Shown: positions 33,284 to 41,981 of the stretch, piece after piece
How the letters are laid out: each line of letters begins with the position of its first letter
Numbering within the stretch: the first letter of the stretch is position 1
The notes under the pieces: generated by a model
Told to the model about the DNA's origin: nothing
Seen by the model: only the letters and a program-made list of their open reading frames with translations
Databases searched by the model: none
NCBI GenBank assembly: GCA_019915015.1
Contig: JAHBBC010000006.1
Span: forward strand, 1,674,001 to 1,738,000
Source of the DNA: Auriscalpium vulgare
Taxonomy: Eukaryota > Basidiomycota > Agaricomycetes > Russulales > Auriscalpiaceae
Direction of reading: 5' to 3'
DNA: 64,000 bases
Translations under genes and position numbers: made by a program

Positions 33284-35470
33284 ATGGCTACTCCCGCTAT
33301 GCCCGCCCGTGGTGATCGCACCGCTCCAACATTTACGCCCGAGCAGCCCCGATCGATTAGGCGATTTTTCGCCGACCTCGAGATCTTGTTCCTGCGTTGT
33401 GCCGTCGCCGATGGCGAAGCAAAGAAGCAATGGGCGCAGAGCTATGTCCCAATTGAAGTCGCCGACCTTTTCGACGCTATGCCCGAGTTCACCGACGCAA
33501 CCAAGACGTACAAGGACTTCAAGGAAGCCGTTGCAAAGCTCTACCCAGGAGCTAGTGAAGACAAGGCGTACTCTGTCGCCGATCTCGAGCGCTTGGTCGC
33601 TGACCGCCATCGGAGAGGCATCGCGACTATCGAAGAGTTTGCTGCGTTCCATCGAGACTTCCTAGCCATCTCCAGCTACCTCATCCGCCATCGCCGACTC
33701 TCCGACCTGCAGCAACAGCGCGAGTTCGTTCGTGCATTCCCACCCGAGCTCTGGAAGTTCGTCCATGCTCGCTTGCAGATCAAGAAACCAGATCACGAGC
33801 CTGAGGACCCGTATCTCGTCGCAGACGTTAAGGACGCAGCCAATTATGTTCTCCATGACACAGCAGCACCGTCCGTGCACACCGACTCGACCAGCATCGC
33901 CAGTTCGTCGCTAGCGTCCGCTCCAGCAATCAAGACCGAGGAGCTACTCGCTACGCTCGTCCGATCGCTCACGCAAGCAGTCCAGGCGAACGCTATCGCT
34001 CCAGCGACGTCCACCACGAATTCGCCCGCGTCCACCGACGCTCCTCGTCGAGACAATCGCTGCCATTACTGTGGCATCGCCGAGCATCGTATAGTGCAAT
34101 GCCCCACCGTCGACGAAGACATTCGCACAGGATATGTCAAGCGCAATCATGAAGGTCGTGTTATCCTAGCCAGCGGTGCCTTCGTTCCGACCTCGATTGT
34201 CGGCAGCTATCTTCGCGAACGTGTTATGGAATGGCACAGGCGAAATCCAGGCCAGCGCGCCCAAGCGCAGATGATGATCGCAATCGAACCGCTATCGACG
34301 TTCACGCTCTCCACCGACGATCGCATCGCTGCTCTCGAAGCTGAGCTGTCTGCACTGCGAGGCTCACGCGAGTCGTACAAGCTGGTCTTCGACGGCGTTG
34401 AAGTGCCCTCTCGTCGACCTGCGGCCGCAAAGCCTGCGCATAACCCAGCAGCTTCCACCCGAGACGTTCGCGCTCCAGCCACGAGCCATACGCCGCAAGT
34501 TCCCCGAGCACCAGTGCACCCTTTCGCCGAAGCACGCGACGCTACTACAGCCCCAGTCAAGCCTCGTTTCGTCCCAGCGGACCCGCCTAGACCACCGGCA
34601 AACGCTCGCGACGGTGCATACAAGACAAACGCGCCGGTACACAAGGCAGAGATTGCAGACAAAGTCTTCGCCCGCTCGATGAAAGCCAGTTCGATTACGC
34701 TCACACCCGAGGAGCTCCTATCGCTTTCGCCAGAGGTTCGCGCCAAGTACCGCGACGCCGTAACACCTCGCCGATCAGCAAATGAGCAAGTCACGTACAC
34801 TATGTCCACTTTCGACGAAGTCGCAGAAGCTGTCGTCTCGCCCGAGGCAGCTATCGCAGAAGCTGAAGCCAGGACCTTTGCCAACTTTGTCCCCGCTCCT
34901 CGCGTCATCGCACCCGATCGAAGCAACCCTCCGCCTGGTGTTTTAGTCCTCGACGACCCGTACGAATCATATCTAATGGATCTCTCGCCTGAGGAGGAGC
35001 CAAAGACCCTCACAGTCGCCCGAGAATCGGCAGCGCTTCGCTCGATCGACGCGATCATCGACAACAAGGATACAGTCGAATGTTTGCTGGACCCAGGCTC
35101 GCAGATCATATCTATGTCTGAGGAAATTTGCCATCATCTCGGTCTCGCCTACGACCCCTCGATTCGCATTCGCGTTCAAAGTGCCAATACACATTTCGAC
35201 AGCTCTCTTGGTTTAGCTCGCAACGTCCCAGTCAAAATAGCGAACATCACCATCTATTTGCAGATACATGTCATCCGCAACGTCGCCTATGACATCCTAC
35301 TTGGTCGCCCATTCGACGCGTTGACAGAGAGCATCGTGCGCAACTTCAAGAATGAAGATCAGACGATTACCTTGCGTTGCCCAAACTCGACGAGCGTGAC
35401 GACCGTGCCTACGTTCGCCCGAGGGAAGCATCGATTTCGAGTCCCCGCTGAGACAATATTCACTGCTTGA
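33284..35470 (+). CDS. Gag-protease polyprotein of the LTR element
   Basis: First in-frame ATG at 33284 (728 aa); the same frame is open from about 32822, so an earlier non-ATG or undetected start is possible. A Ty3-type capsid region begins near RRFFADLEILFLRCAV and runs past AKLYPGASEDKAYSVADLE. A CCHC zinc knuckle, CHYCGIAEHRIVQC, gives C-x2-C-x4-H-x4-C. The C-terminal retropepsin-like domain has VECLLDPGSQIISMS as active-site loop and DILLGRPFDALTES as the ILGR flap-end motif. DPGS replaces the usual D-T/S-G, a variant common in basidiomycete gypsy elements as far as I recall. The stop is at 35468-35470, inside the open pol frame. Confidence 0.88.
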   Translation: MATPAMPARGDRTAPTFTPEQPRSIRRFFADLEILFLRCAVADGEAKKQWAQSYVPIEVADLFDAMPEFTDATKTYKDFKEAVAKLYPGASEDKAYSVADLERLVADRHRRGIATIEEFAAFHRDFLAISSYLIRHRRLSDLQQQREFVRAFPPELWKFVHARLQIKKPDHEPEDPYLVADVKDAANYVLHDTAAPSVHTDSTSIASSSLASAPAIKTEELLATLVRSLTQAVQANAIAPATSTTNSPASTDAPRRDNRCHYCGIAEHRIVQCPTVDEDIRTGYVKRNHEGRVILASGAFVPTSIVGSYLRERVMEWHRRNPGQRAQAQMMIAIEPLSTFTLSTDDRIAALEAELSALRGSRESYKLVFDGVEVPSRRPAAAKPAHNPAASTRDVRAPATSHTPQVPRAPVHPFAEARDATTAPVKPRFVPADPPRPPANARDGAYKTNAPVHKAEIADKVFARSMKASSITLTPEELLSLSPEVRAKYRDAVTPRRSANEQVTYTMSTFDEVAEAVVSPEAAIAEAEARTFANFVPAPRVIAPDRSNPPPGVLVLDDPYESYLMDLSPEEEPKTLTVARESAALRSIDAIIDNKDTVECLLDPGSQIISMSEEICHHLGLAYDPSIRIRVQSANTHFDSSLGLARNVPVKIANITIYLQIHVIRNVAYDILLGRPFDALTESIVRNFKNEDQTITLRCPNSTSVTTVPTFARGKHRFRVPAETIFTA

Positions 35471-38400
35471 ACATCTCGCCGACGGAGAAGAAGTCGCCCT
35501 CATTCTAGAAGGCGACGATCAAAATGTCCGCGCTATCGCATATACCACACTCGACTCGGCGGACGAGTCTTCGCTTCAATTCGCCTATTTGACCGCTTCC
35601 GACGTTCGCTCTTTACTCCCCGATCATGCTATGCCTTCCTCTTTCACTCTATTATCTCCCGATTCCGCCCCGACTATTGCAGCAACTCGCCCAACGTTCC
35701 CTACCGCTTCTAAGCCAAATATTTGTTCGCACACTTTGCCTGAGTTCTCGCCCGATACCCCCGACCTCCCAACTCGCTCCACGTTCGCCAAGCGCAAGTA
35801 CAAACCTGTCTCGCAGAAGGTCAAGCCGATCCTAGGTTCAGTCGCAGAAGAATTTCGCATCATCCGAGACATCAAAGGAGACCCGCTCGCATCGCTACCT
35901 TATCTCCCGACACATCCGACGCCGTTTACTCCCACAGGACGCTACACACAAGAACGCAAAGGCACTGTTGATCGCCAAGAGTGCTATGCGTTCCTACAGC
36001 CAGCTGAACGCGACCTGCTTCATCATGTAATCGCAGTGCACAACGACGCATTCGCCTGGGACGACACTGAGCGAGGCAGCTTCAAGCGAGAGTTCTTTCC
36101 ACCTGTACAGATCCCTGTCGTACCGCATACACCCTGGGTACAGCGAAATATTCCGATTCCACCTGGCATTTACAAGGAAGTCTGTGCACTCATTCGTCGC
36201 AAGATGGATGCGGGCACCTACGAGCCTTCGAACTCATCCTATCGCTCTCGCTGGTTTTGTGTCGCAAAGAAAGACGGAAAGTCGCTGCGAATCGTACACA
36301 GTCTCGAGCCTCTCAACGCCGTCACAATCGCGCACTCTGGAGTCCCCCCGACGCCGGAGCATCTCGCCGAACAGTTTGGTGGTCGCGCATGCGGAGGAAT
36401 CCTCGATTTATACGTTGGCTACGACGAGCGACTTATCGACGAACGCTCCCGAGATCTCACGACGTTCCAGACGCCCTTTGGAGCCCAACGACTTGTCACC
36501 CTTCCGATGGGTTGGACGAACTCAGTGCCTATTTTCCACGACGATGTCACACATATTCTGCAGCCCGAGATTCCAGCGATTACAGTCCCCTACATCGACG
36601 ACGTACCACTCAAAGGACCTGCGACCGAGTACCCCGACGAAAATGGCAGCGCTGAAGCTATCCCCGAGAACGCAGGGATTCGCCGATTTGTCTGGGAGCA
36701 TTTCCAGAACGTCAATCGCATATTGCAGCGCATGAAGTACGCTGGAGGAACGTTCTCTGGAACCAAGTCGATCCTCATCAGCCGCGAGTTCACCGTTCTA
36801 GGACATCGATGCACACCAGAAGGACGTCGCCCCGACGACTCGACCGTCTCAGTGATCCGCAACTGGGGCCCTTGTAAAGACCTCTCGGACGTTCGCGCAT
36901 TCCTAGGAACCATCGGAGTTTGTCGCATATTCATTGATTCGTTCGCCAAACGCGCACACGTCTTGACGCATCTCACTCGCAAGGGTGTCCCGTTCGAGTT
37001 CGGACCGCAGCACATAGCAGCGCAAGAGGATCTCAAAGCAGCTTTATTAGCATCGCCAGCACTGCGCGCTATTGATTACGAGTCGCCCGACCCTGTTATC
37101 CTCGCTGTTGATTCGTCCTACATCGCTATCGGGTATATCTTAGCTCAAGACGTCGAGACACCCAAAAGGAAGATTCGCTATGTCAATCGTTTCGGGTCGA
37201 TCACGCTGAACGACCGAGAGCGTCGCTTCTCTCAGCCTAAACTCGAGATCTATGGCTTATTTCGCTCTCTGCGCACACTCCGTCTTTATTTAATCGGTGT
37301 CCGCAACCTGATAGTTGAAGTCGACGCGACTGCGATTAAGGGAATGCTCAAGAATCCCGACCTCGTCCCCAGCGCCAGCATCAACCGATGGATTCTCGCT
37401 ATCATTACTTTCCACTTTGTCCTCCGCCACGTACCAGGTATCAGCCATGGCCCCGACGGTCTCTCAAGACATCGCGACGAATCGCCAAAGCAGTCCGAGC
37501 ACGACGACGACTTCGACGACTGGCTAGACAATGTACACGGCTTCCTTCATATAATTTATCCCTCGCCTTCAGCCTTTCGATCGCGCATACTCGCCCCGCC
37601 CACCCACCCTTCGCCGATACTCGCTACGTTCTCGCAGACCGAGGACGGTCCTGAAATCAGTGAGGAGGAGGTGCCCGAGCTCAGCTACGACGACGTCCCT
37701 CGCTCCGACTCGGCGAAAGCCCACGACAAGCGCGTACAAGCAGTCCACGATTGGCACGAGAACCCAGTACGCCCAGCTCAGATGTCCGAGGCAGAATTAG
37801 CAACATTCATCCGCTACGCGACTCGCTTTTTCATCGACGACACTCGCCTATGGCGCCGCAGTCCCGACGGTGCACACAAGCTCGTAATTCAGCCAGCCAG
37901 TCGACTCAGAGTACTCGCAGAATGTCACGATCGAGCTGGACATCGCGGAATCTTCGCTACAAAATCGCTCATACAGGAACGCTTCTGGTGGCCGGCATCC
38001 GAGGCCGACATCATGTGGTACGTTCGCAGCTGCCTCATCTGCCAGCAACGCCAAAAGCGACAAGTTCTTATGCGCCCGACCGTCGCACCGCCTGCCGCAC
38101 TCTTTGCCAAGATCTACGTCGACACTATGCATATGCCGCCCTCAAATGGTTATCGCTACATCGTTCAAGGTCGCTGTTCGCTCACGCACTACCCCGAGTT
38201 TCGCCTATTGCGACGCGAGACAGCCAAAGCCATCGCAGACTGGGTCTTTGAAGATATCCTATGTCGCTGGGGTTCGCTCAGCGAGATTGTTACAGACAAC
38301 GGCGGTCCATTTGTCAAAGCTCTCGACTACCTATCGAAGAAGTACAACGTCCGACATATTCGCATCAGTGGCTACAACTCCCGAGCAAATGGAATCGTAG

Positions 38401-39122
38401 AACGTGCACATTTCGACGTACAACAAGCCCTATACAAGTCCTGCGATGGAGAACAGAATCGCTGGTCGACAGCGGCGCACACCGTTTTCTGGTCCGAGCG
38501 ACTGACGACTCGCCGTCGCATGGGTTGCTCGCCCTACTTCGCTGTTACAGGCTGCCACCCGCTGATTCCACTCGATATCTCGGAGGCGACGTACCTTCTT
38601 CCTGCACCAACATCGATCCTCTCGACCACCGATCTCATCGCGCGCCGCGCTATAGCACTGCAGAAACGACATGAACATGTCGCAGAACTTCGCTCAACAG
38701 TCTATGAACATCGGCTTGCCGCCGCGAAACGTTTTGAGCAAGAACACGCCGCTACCATCCGAGATTTCGACTTCAAGCAAGGAGCGCTAGTGCTTATTCG
38801 TCACACAGCAATCGAGAAGTCGCTGAACCGCAAGATGCGCGCTCGGTACCTTGGTCCGCTCGTAGTCATATCAAGGAACCGTGGAGGTGCCTATCTTGTC
38901 GCCGAGCTCGACGGTTCTGTTTTCGATCGCCCTATAGCAGCATTCCGAGTCATCCCATTCTTTGCACGCAAGGAGATTAAGCTCAGTCTCGACGCTATCG
39001 ACATAGACACAGCCCGACTCCGTGACCTCGAAGCCTCGCAGTCCCTAGGAGATGACGACGATCTTGAAACACTACCAATCGCCGAAAACGACGAGCCCGA
39101 TCATGCACAAGTTGAAGACTAG
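35400..39122 (+). CDS. Pol polyprotein (RT, RNase H, integrase) of the LTR element
   Basis: The frame is open from 35400 with no ATG near its start, in the +1 frame relative to gag, overlapping it by 71 nt. Expression probably needs frameshifting. Reverse transcriptase: LDLYVGYDERLIDE (motif A), PFGAQRLVTLPMGWTNS (motif B), VPYIDDVPLKG (catalytic DD). RNase H: VILAVDSSYIAIGY, SQPKLEIYGLFRSL, VEVDATAIKGM. Integrase: an H-H-C-C zinc domain (ECHDRAGHRG ... SCLICQQRQ), then the DDE triad with D at 38121, D at 38295 and E at 38400. A GPY/F-like C-terminal module (RYLGPLVVISR) follows. No chromodomain is recognised. Confidence 0.92.
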   Translation, partial: RPCLRSPEGSIDFESPLRQYSLLEHLADGEEVALILEGDDQNVRAIAYTTLDSADESSLQFAYLTASDVRSLLPDHAMPSSFTLLSPDSAPTIAATRPTFPTASKPNICSHTLPEFSPDTPDLPTRSTFAKRKYKPVSQKVKPILGSVAEEFRIIRDIKGDPLASLPYLPTHPTPFTPTGRYTQERKGTVDRQECYAFLQPAERDLLHHVIAVHNDAFAWDDTERGSFKREFFPPVQIPVVPHTPWVQRNIPIPPGIYKEVCALIRRKMDAGTYEPSNSSYRSRWFCVAKKDGKSLRIVHSLEPLNAVTIAHSGVPPTPEHLAEQFGGRACGGILDLYVGYDERLIDERSRDLTTFQTPFGAQRLVTLPMGWTNSVPIFHDDVTHILQPEIPAITVPYIDDVPLKGPATEYPDENGSAEAIPENAGIRRFVWEHFQNVNRILQRMKYAGGTFSGTKSILISREFTVLGHRCTPEGRRPDDSTVSVIRNWGPCKDLSDVRAFLGTIGVCRIFIDSFAKRAHVLTHLTRKGVPFEFGPQHIAAQEDLKAALLASPALRAIDYESPDPVILAVDSSYIAIGYILAQDVETPKRKIRYVNRFGSITLNDRERRFSQPKLEIYGLFRSLRTLRLYLIGVRNLIVEVDATAIKGMLKNPDLVPSASINRWILAIITFHFVLRHVPGISHGPDGLSRHRDESPKQSEHDDDFDDWLDNVHGFLHIIYPSPSAFRSRILAPPTHPSPILATFSQTEDGPEISEEEVPELSYDDVPRSDSAKAHDKRVQAVHDWHENPVRPAQMSEAELATFIRYATRFFIDDTRLWRRSPDGAHKLVIQPASRLRVLAECHDRAGHRGIFATKSLIQERFWWPASEADIMWYVRSCLICQQRQKRQVLMRPTVAPPAALFAKIYVDTMHMPPSNGYRYIVQGRCSLTHYPEFRLLRRETAKAIADWVFEDILCRWGSLSEIVTDNGGPFVKALDYLSKKYNVRHIRISGYNSRANGIVERAHFDVQQALYKSCDGEQNRWSTAAHTVFWSERLTTRRRMGCSPYFAVTGCHPLIPLDISEATYLLPAPTSILSTTDLIARRAIALQKRHEHVAELRSTVYEHRLAAAKRFEQEHAATIRDFDFKQGALVLIRHTAIEKSLNRKMRARYLGPLVVISRNRGGAYLVAELDGSVFDRPIAAFRVIPFFARKEIKLSLDAIDIDTARLRDLEASQSLGDDDDLETLPIAENDEPDHAQVED
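37639..37672 (+). repeat. Internal copy of the 3' polypurine-tract segment
   Basis: GACCGAGGACGGTC, a 6-nt spacer, then TCAGTGAGGAGGAG, in pol between RNase H and integrase. The same arrangement lies at the 3' PPT, 39353-39386. About 30 of 34 positions match. A central polypurine tract is one explanation; a copied segment from recombination is another. Confidence 0.6.
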
Positions 39123-39377
39123 GCACCAGTCAAACATCGCCAGGATACCCTTTCGTTTGCCAATGACTTCCCTTTATTTCCCTCTATCTGTTTCACCCTT
39201 TTCCCAGTTCATTTTGTTCATCTCACTATTCCAGAGACCAAGAAGGGACATTTTACCTATGTGATTACTTCTCCTATGCCTTCCCTTTTTGCTCCGTTTC
39301 ATCGCCACACTTCCCCGAGATCTAGGACGCACTCGCCAACGGCATACGCAATGACCGAGGACGGTCAAGACTTCAGT
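39123..39377 (+). other. Untranslated segment between pol and 3' PPT
   Basis: 255 bp, pyrimidine-rich early on (TTTCCCTCTATCTGTTTCACC). No third gene such as an envelope is present. Confidence 0.6.
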
Positions 39378-39387
39378 GAGGAGGAGA
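39378..39387 (+). other. 3' polypurine tract
   Basis: GAGGAGGAGA ends exactly at the 3' LTR start, as needed for plus-strand priming. Confidence 0.75.
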
Positions 39388-41003
39388 TGATACGCCTGCT
39401 ACGCGTGTGGCTACTGTTTGCGCATTTTCGATGCACTGTGGCACTCGCACAGTGGCTCCGACCGTTGCCATGCATCCCCGACTCTATCGTTCTCGCCGAA
39501 ACACTCGCACAACAGCTAGCTCTGTAGCTGTCCGCGCAATCGTTCGCTGCAGTTCGCCGACGCTCGCTCTCACTCGCACATCATCCTACGACAGTCGCCG
39601 AAGTCACGCCACGTCCCCTGCACCCTAGTCACTCATCAGCAGTCAGACAATGTTCTCCCAAGGTCGCACCGACTCGCTATACGTTCAGGCGTGCATACAC
39701 AGCTCGTGCACACTCGCACTCGACATCGCTGCTTCGCCCGAGCATCGCTACACGTTTGCATCGTTCGCCTGAGCCAGCCACGTCATCGCCGAGGTCGCCC
39801 GACTCGTCCGAGCATCTAGAGCAATCCATCAACTGCATAGTCCGTCGGATCTTGGCCATGTCTCACATCAATTAGCCCACATCACCGAAGCCAGAGCCAT
39901 GAGATAGCAACCCCGTCCACGTCGTCGCAGTCGTTCGCCGGCGCTCGCCTGTACTCAGCGGACACAGCTGCACATGCCCGACCTCCCAGCGACTCAGAGA
40001 TGCAGCGCAGACTCGCAGACCATCGAGCTATTGCCCAGTGACATCGGAGACGATCCCCGAGCCCGAGACATCAGCGGACCGGATCATCAACCACTTCTGA
40101 TGCATTGCTGTTGCATCCCGAGCATCCCGGAGGTTTCGCCGAAGATAGCATCATAGTTGCGCCTAGACCGTCGCGATATTGTCCCCTCATGTCGCAGCCG
40201 TTCGCCGACGTTCGCCTATGTTCAGCGAGCTCAGCTACACGTCTAGGGTCTCTCAGCAACTCGCCAACGATACAGTGACTTGCTGAACATCGAGATATCA
40301 CTCAGCAACGCAGGAGACAGTGCCCAATCCCGAGCCATCAGTGACCCGGATCAACGACCACTTTTGACGCGGCGCTGATGCGCCCCGAGTGTCCCGGAGA
40401 CTTTGCTGGAGATATCTCCGCTTTTGTGTCTAGGCCTTTGATATCTCTTCTCTCTCATTCGCTATAATTCGCCGATGCTTCGCACGGCTTCGCTGACTGC
40501 ATCGCATGACTCGTGTAGCTACTCCGACGCATTTTCCCATGTATAAGTGTAGCTAGCAGTGTCTGCATGCAATAGGAACTTCTCCCCCCAGAGACAGCAC
40601 CTCAAACCTCGAGAACTATCGTCTTTCACCTTCGCAGCGCATCGTTTAGCCTTTTTATCGACATCGACATCGCATTCACCTTCGCAGCGCATCGTTTACG
40701 CACTTGCATATTGAGAACCTTCGCCCTACCGTCGCCCATCGTCACCCAGCGTCGCCTATCGCCCCCGACCTTCGCCCTACCTCCCCGACTCTCGCTACGC
40801 CACCCCAAGCCTTGTATTGCCGCCCACACCTTTGCCGACACTCCCCCTCATCCCCCGTCGCTCGCTACACTTCCCCAGTGACAGCTGCGACTCTCCGAGC
40901 CCTCTGGTAGACCTGGGACACGCCCCCCAACTAAAACAGTACTACTCGACGAGCAGGGTTTGGTTTTGTCATCTGACCGCCTGTCCGACGAGTTTGGTCA
41001 TCA
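39388..41003 (+). repeat. 3' LTR (1,616 bp)
   Basis: Same sequence and length as the 5' LTR. It ends in CA and is followed by the second target-site copy. Confidence 0.93.
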
Positions 41004-41007
41004 CCGC
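41004..41007. repeat. Target-site duplication, right copy
   Basis: ccgc, matching 31199-31202. Confidence 0.7.
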
Positions 41008-41977
41008 GCGTGGCCAAACGACGAGCAGGGAAGCACCTAGAGCGTGTTCGCGATGCTGTAATGAGATGGAGCATCCGAACACGACGCACCAAGCACCCGT
41101 ACGCCGTGTTCACAGCTGCAGGCCTGCTTCCCAAGCGCAACCTCACGACAGTCGCCTCTCAGCGGAAGCCGCGCACTGTTGACGAGCTACGCGAAGTCCT
41201 CAACCCGCCGTGGCCATTGTTGGATATGCACGGGGAGTCCGTCCTTGAGTTGACGAAGGGCTTGGATGATGAAGACATTGAACGGCGGCGCATTAAGACT
41301 CTTGCAGCTCGAGAGGCGAAGAAGGCAGTTACAGCAGCGCGGAAGGAACGTGAGAGGGTGGCAAAAGCAGAGAAGGCAGAAGTTGCGCGCGAGAAGAAGA
41401 GGACACGCCAGCAAGAGCAGTACGCAGAGTACGTCCGGGCCAACTGGCCCGGCGTCAATCTACAAGACGCTCGCGCATCAAGCGCCCAATCGAACACTCT
41501 GCCTCACCCGAGCACCTCACAGACGCCAACACTCGCCGGGCCCTCTTACACTTCTCAGCAAACGCCTGGCATCCCACGATTCTCGTTTTCTCAATACGTT
41601 GCTCAAGGCGAGGCGCGACACACAACGCCGGCTGAGCAGCCTGCAGGACCATTCCACACCCCATCTGCGCCATTCGGAACCGCAGCAATCATGTCGCCCT
41701 ACGCTCTGCAGACAATGCCAACGTGGCCTGGATCTCAAGCTCCTTGGCCTTATTATCCAAGTCCGTACATGACACCTGCACCACCACAGGATCACATTGG
41801 CCCGTGGTCACCCGTCATGACGCCTCTTTTGCCGCCCTCATCGCCCACACAAAGCTATGGACATCACCGGAGTGAGAAGGAAAACACAGGTATGTAATTG
41901 TAAGGCTATGACATGTGTCTCTTTCTGTGCTAACACTTTGTTGAATTGTAGGCTCGCCGTCTCGACGAAGCCGATGA
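41004..41977 (+). pseudogene. RecQ-type helicase, 3' part (split by LTR element)
   Basis: Continues the helicase frame exactly once one target-site copy is discounted; the first whole codons read VAKRRAGKHLERVRDAVM. The region is basic, then coiled (EAKKAVTAARKERERVAKAE), then disordered and Pro/Ser/Gln-rich, a tail that probably holds no enzymatic motif. Intron at 41890-41951 (GTATGT...TTGTAG); last exon 41952-41977 ends SPSRRSR and TGA. It has no own promoter evident. The stop codon lies 4 nt from the stop codon of the convergent DUF6589 gene. Confidence 0.8.
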
Positions 41978-41981
41978 CGCG

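Larger units (their letters stand above)
31203..41003 (+). mobile_element. Ty3/gypsy LTR retrotransposon, full length
   Basis: A 9.8-kb element with 1,616-bp LTRs, primer-binding site, gag-protease frame, reverse transcriptase, RNase H and integrase in the Ty3/gypsy order, and a polypurine tract before the 3' LTR. Both reading frames are open from end to end. The LTRs start TG and end CA, and are offset by exactly 8,185 bp with no difference found in the parts compared. This indicates very recent insertion and a potentially active element. It is inserted sense-oriented in the helicase gene. No envelope gene is present. Confidence 0.95.

Noticed and set aside
36184..38674. Several 70-180 codon frames inside pol
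   Set aside because: They lie in other frames of a single long conserved pol reading frame.
31203..41003. Endogenous retrovirus or giant virus fragment
   Set aside because: No envelope or viral structural genes beyond gag; domain order and PBS/PPT fit an ordinary fungal Ty3/gypsy retrotransposon.
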